DNA of 64,000 bases from Amaranthus tricolor. Lineage: Eukaryota > Streptophyta > Magnoliopsida > Caryophyllales > Amaranthaceae. The notes under the pieces are model-generated. The model was not told where the DNA came from, ran no database searches, and saw only the letters and a list, made by a program, of their open reading frames with translations. This document shows positions 62,118-64,000 of this stretch, piece by piece (position 1 is the stretch's first letter; each line of letters starts with the position of its first letter). The stretch is taken from contig NC_080061.1 in assembly GCF_026212465.1 (NCBI RefSeq), positions 20,258,451 through 20,322,450 on the forward strand, written 5' to 3'. The translations under genes were made by a program, and so were the position numbers.

Positions 62118-63620
62118 AATCGAAAACAATAGTCATATGCTTGAAATTACGTGCTAAGTTTCTTTTTAAAGGTTTTTTAAGCATTTTCTTACTTTCTCGC
62201 ATAAAGTGGTTCAAACATGGTTTGTTTGTTACCAAACATGGCACACAAGACTAAATGGTATTTACTATTGTGTTGAAATGTTTAGAATCGAAAACAAAAG
62301 TCATATGCTCGAAATTACGTGCTAAGTTGGTTTTTTATGGTTTTTTTGCATTTTCTAGTATAAAGGAGTTCTAATTTAGATTGTGTTGCATGAAACATGA
62401 AACACAGCACTCTGTGGTATATATTATTGTATTGATATGTTAAGAATCGAAAACAATAGTCATATGCTTGAAACTACGTGCGAAGTTAGGTTTTTAAGGT
62501 TTTTAATGCGTTTTTGGCACTTTCTCGTCTATAGTAGTTTAAACTTGATTTTTTGGCACAAAACTTGGCACACTATACTATTTGGTATATACTATTGTGT
62601 TCAAATTTTTAGAATCAAAAAAATAGTCATATGCTTGAAATTACATGCGAAGTTGTGGTTTTATGGATTTTTACGCGTTTGTGGCACTTTCTCGCATAAA
62701 GTGGTTCAAACTTGGTATGTTTGGCATTAAACTTGGCACACAACGCTATTTAGTTTATAAGATTGTGTTGAAAAGGTTAGACTCGAAAACAAGCCCTATG
62801 CTTGAAATTACGTGCTAAGATGCGTTTTTAAAGATTTTAAGCTTTTTTTGCATTTGCCCGCATATAGTGGTTCAAACTTGGTTTGTCTGGCACGAAACTT
62901 TTCACGCAACACTATATGGTATATATTATTGTGTTGAAAAGCTTTGAATCGAAAAAATTAGTCATATGCTTGAAATTACGTGCTATGTTGCTTTTTAAAG
63001 ATTTTTAAATGTTTTTTGCACTTTCTAGCATAAAGTGGTTACAACTTTATTTGTTTGACATGAAACCTGGAACACAACACTGTTTTTGTATATATTATTG
63101 TGTTGAAATGGTTATAATCAAAAACAATAGTCATATTCTTGAAATTACATGCTAAGTTGCTTTTTTAAGATTTTTTAAGCATTTTCGGCACATTCTAGCA
63201 TAATGTATTACAAACTTGGTTTATTTGGCACAAAACTTGGCATACAACACTATTTGGTATATATTATTGTGTTGAAATGTTTGAATCGAAAACAACAGTC
63301 ATATGCTTGAAATTACGTGCTAAGTTGCGTTTCAAAGTTTTTTAGGCGTTTTTGGCATTTGCTCGCATAAAGTGGTTAAAGTTTGGTTTGTTTCACACGA
63401 AACTTGGCAAACAACAGTATTTGTTATATATTATTGTGTTGAAATGGTTAGAATTTAAAAGAATAGTCATATGCTTGAAGTAACGTGCTATGTTGTGTTC
63501 TTAAGTTTTCTTAAGCTTTTTTGGCACTATGTTGAATAAAGTAGTTCAAACTTGGTTTCTCTTGGATGAAACTTGGCACTCAACATTATTTGGTATATAT
63601 TATTGTGTTAAAATGGTTAG
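62118..63620 (+). repeat. Core HOR copy 37, type V
   Basis: V marks: ACAAAAGTCATATGCTCG and CTCTGTGG in M2, ACATGCGAAG in M4, TTGTGTTCTTAAG in M9. The next, partial copy shares CTCTGTGG. Confidence 0.93.
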
Positions 63621-64000
63621 AATCGAAAACAAAAGTCATATGCATGAAATTACGTGCTAAGTTTCTTTTTAAAGGTTTTTTAAGCATTTTCTTACTTTCT
63701 CGCATAAAGTGGTTCAAACATGGTTTGTTTGTTACCAAACATGGCACACAAGACTAATTGGTATTTACTATTGTGTTGAAATGTTTAGAATCGAAAACAA
63801 AAGTCATATGCTCGAAATTACGTGCTAAGTTGGTTTTTTATGGTTTTTTTGCATTTTCTAGTATAAAGGAGTTCTAACTTAGATTGTGTTGCATGAAACA
63901 TGAAACACAGCACTCTGTGGTATATATTATTGTATTGATATGTTAAGAATCGAAAACAATAGTCATATGCTTGAAACTACGTGCGAAGTTAGGTTTTTAA
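63621..64000 (+). repeat. Core HOR copy 38, partial, type V
   Basis: M1, M2 and the start of M3, cut by the window edge. The array therefore continues to the right. Private CATATGCATG in M1. Confidence 0.93.

Larger units (their letters stand above)
1..64000. repeat. Continuous ~167-bp satellite array
   Basis: Monomers of 158-171 bp repeat head to tail across the window, always in the same orientation, broken only by one hAT insertion. Each monomer opens with a conserved block (AATCGAAAACAATAGTCATA, then TGCTTGAAATTACGTGC), followed by a variable T-tract region, then a second conserved block containing CGCATAAAGTGGTTCAAAC, TTGGCAC motifs and GGTATATATTATTGTGTTG. M2 is short (about 158-161 bp) because it lacks roughly 10 bp in the T-tract region. 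MX is short (163 bp) because it lacks about 6 bp after AAAGTGG. Centromeric identity is inferred from monomer length and HOR structure, not demonstrated. I do not recognise the family. Confidence 0.97.
7622..64000. repeat. Homogenised nine-monomer HOR core (~1,504-bp period)
   Basis: M1 starts recur at 7622, 9124, 10628, 12131, 13636, 15142 and so on to 63621. Nearly all intervals are 1502-1507 bp. The exception is 18153 to 19994 (1841 bp), which carries two extra monomers. Copies differ by few substitutions and 1-2 bp indels. No transposon or unrelated sequence interrupts these 56 kb. The core continues past the right edge. Confidence 0.96.

Noticed and set aside
9069..63757. A 63-codon open frame beginning MKLGTQHY recurring in most HOR copies (for example 12076-12267, 30470-30661)
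   Set aside because: It spans the M9/M1 boundary of the satellite, changes length with 1-bp indels (87-94 codons at 50030, 56022 and 60535), has an early stop in copy 8, and shows variants that track HOR type rather than protein constraint. There is no promoter or domain evidence.
1..64000. CRISPR array
   Set aside because: Repeats are contiguous ~167-bp units with no short repeat/unique spacer alternation and no cas genes.
1..64000. Ribosomal intergenic spacer or telomeric repeats
   Set aside because: No rRNA gene sequence and no TTTAGGG runs. The nested HOR structure fits a heterochromatic satellite.
1..64000. Inverted monomer segments
   Set aside because: Every monomer I could delimit, in flank and core, has the same orientation. 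No strand switch was found.

Overview
The whole window is one head-to-tail satellite DNA array, interrupted by a single transposon. I see no credible protein gene, rRNA, tRNA or CRISPR. The basic unit is an AT-rich monomer of about 167 bp (55 G+C in 168 bp, 33%, in a hand count of one M8-type monomer). All monomers lie in the same orientation and the array runs off both ends of the window. Nucleosome-scale monomers in a multi-level higher-order repeat (HOR), together with a plant-style hAT element, suggest pericentromeric or centromeric heterochromatin of a plant, probably a eudicot. The satellite family is not one I can name, and centromere function is inference only.

Layout. Positions 1-7621 are an older, diverged flank. 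Its monomers fall into ten types, called here M1-M6, MX, M7, M8 and M9, in a roughly 1.66-kb ten-monomer order, but the flank is scrambled by chimeric, truncated and skipped monomers. A 743-bp non-autonomous hAT element (1865-2607, 8-bp target duplication CTCGAAAT) sits in an M2 monomer. Positions 7622-64000 are a homogenised core of a nine-monomer HOR of about 1,504 bp. The core M7 carries the first ~33 bp of flank-type MX joined to the body of flank-type M7, so the nine-mer looks like a descendant of the ten-mer that lost one monomer by unequal exchange. The core holds 36 complete HOR copies plus a partial one at the right edge. One copy (18153-19993) has eleven monomers.

Above the nine-mer there is a further level. 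From 12131 to 39558 the copies mostly alternate as dimers of about 3.01 kb (types A/B, and a separate D1/D2 pair). From 39559 to 62117 they repeat mainly as trimers of about 4.51 kb. The A/B block at 12131-19319 recurs at 29019-39221 with private variants in the same order (offset about 16.89 kb, plus one extra dimer), which marks a larger segmental duplication. The arrangement is monomer, then 9-mer, then 2x or 3x 9-mer, then multi-kb block. It looks like repeated rounds of local amplification, with an older eroding edge and a younger, transposon-free interior.

Open frames of 62-97 codons recur once per HOR or so. They are accidental consequences of the satellite sequence: they shift, truncate or vanish with single-base changes, and I do not annotate them as genes. 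For reference, the monomer starts within a core HOR copy, counted from its M1, are approximately +0 (M1), +168 (M2), +326 (M3), +495 (M4), +663 (M5), +829 (M6), +997 (M7), +1165 (M8) and +1333 (M9).
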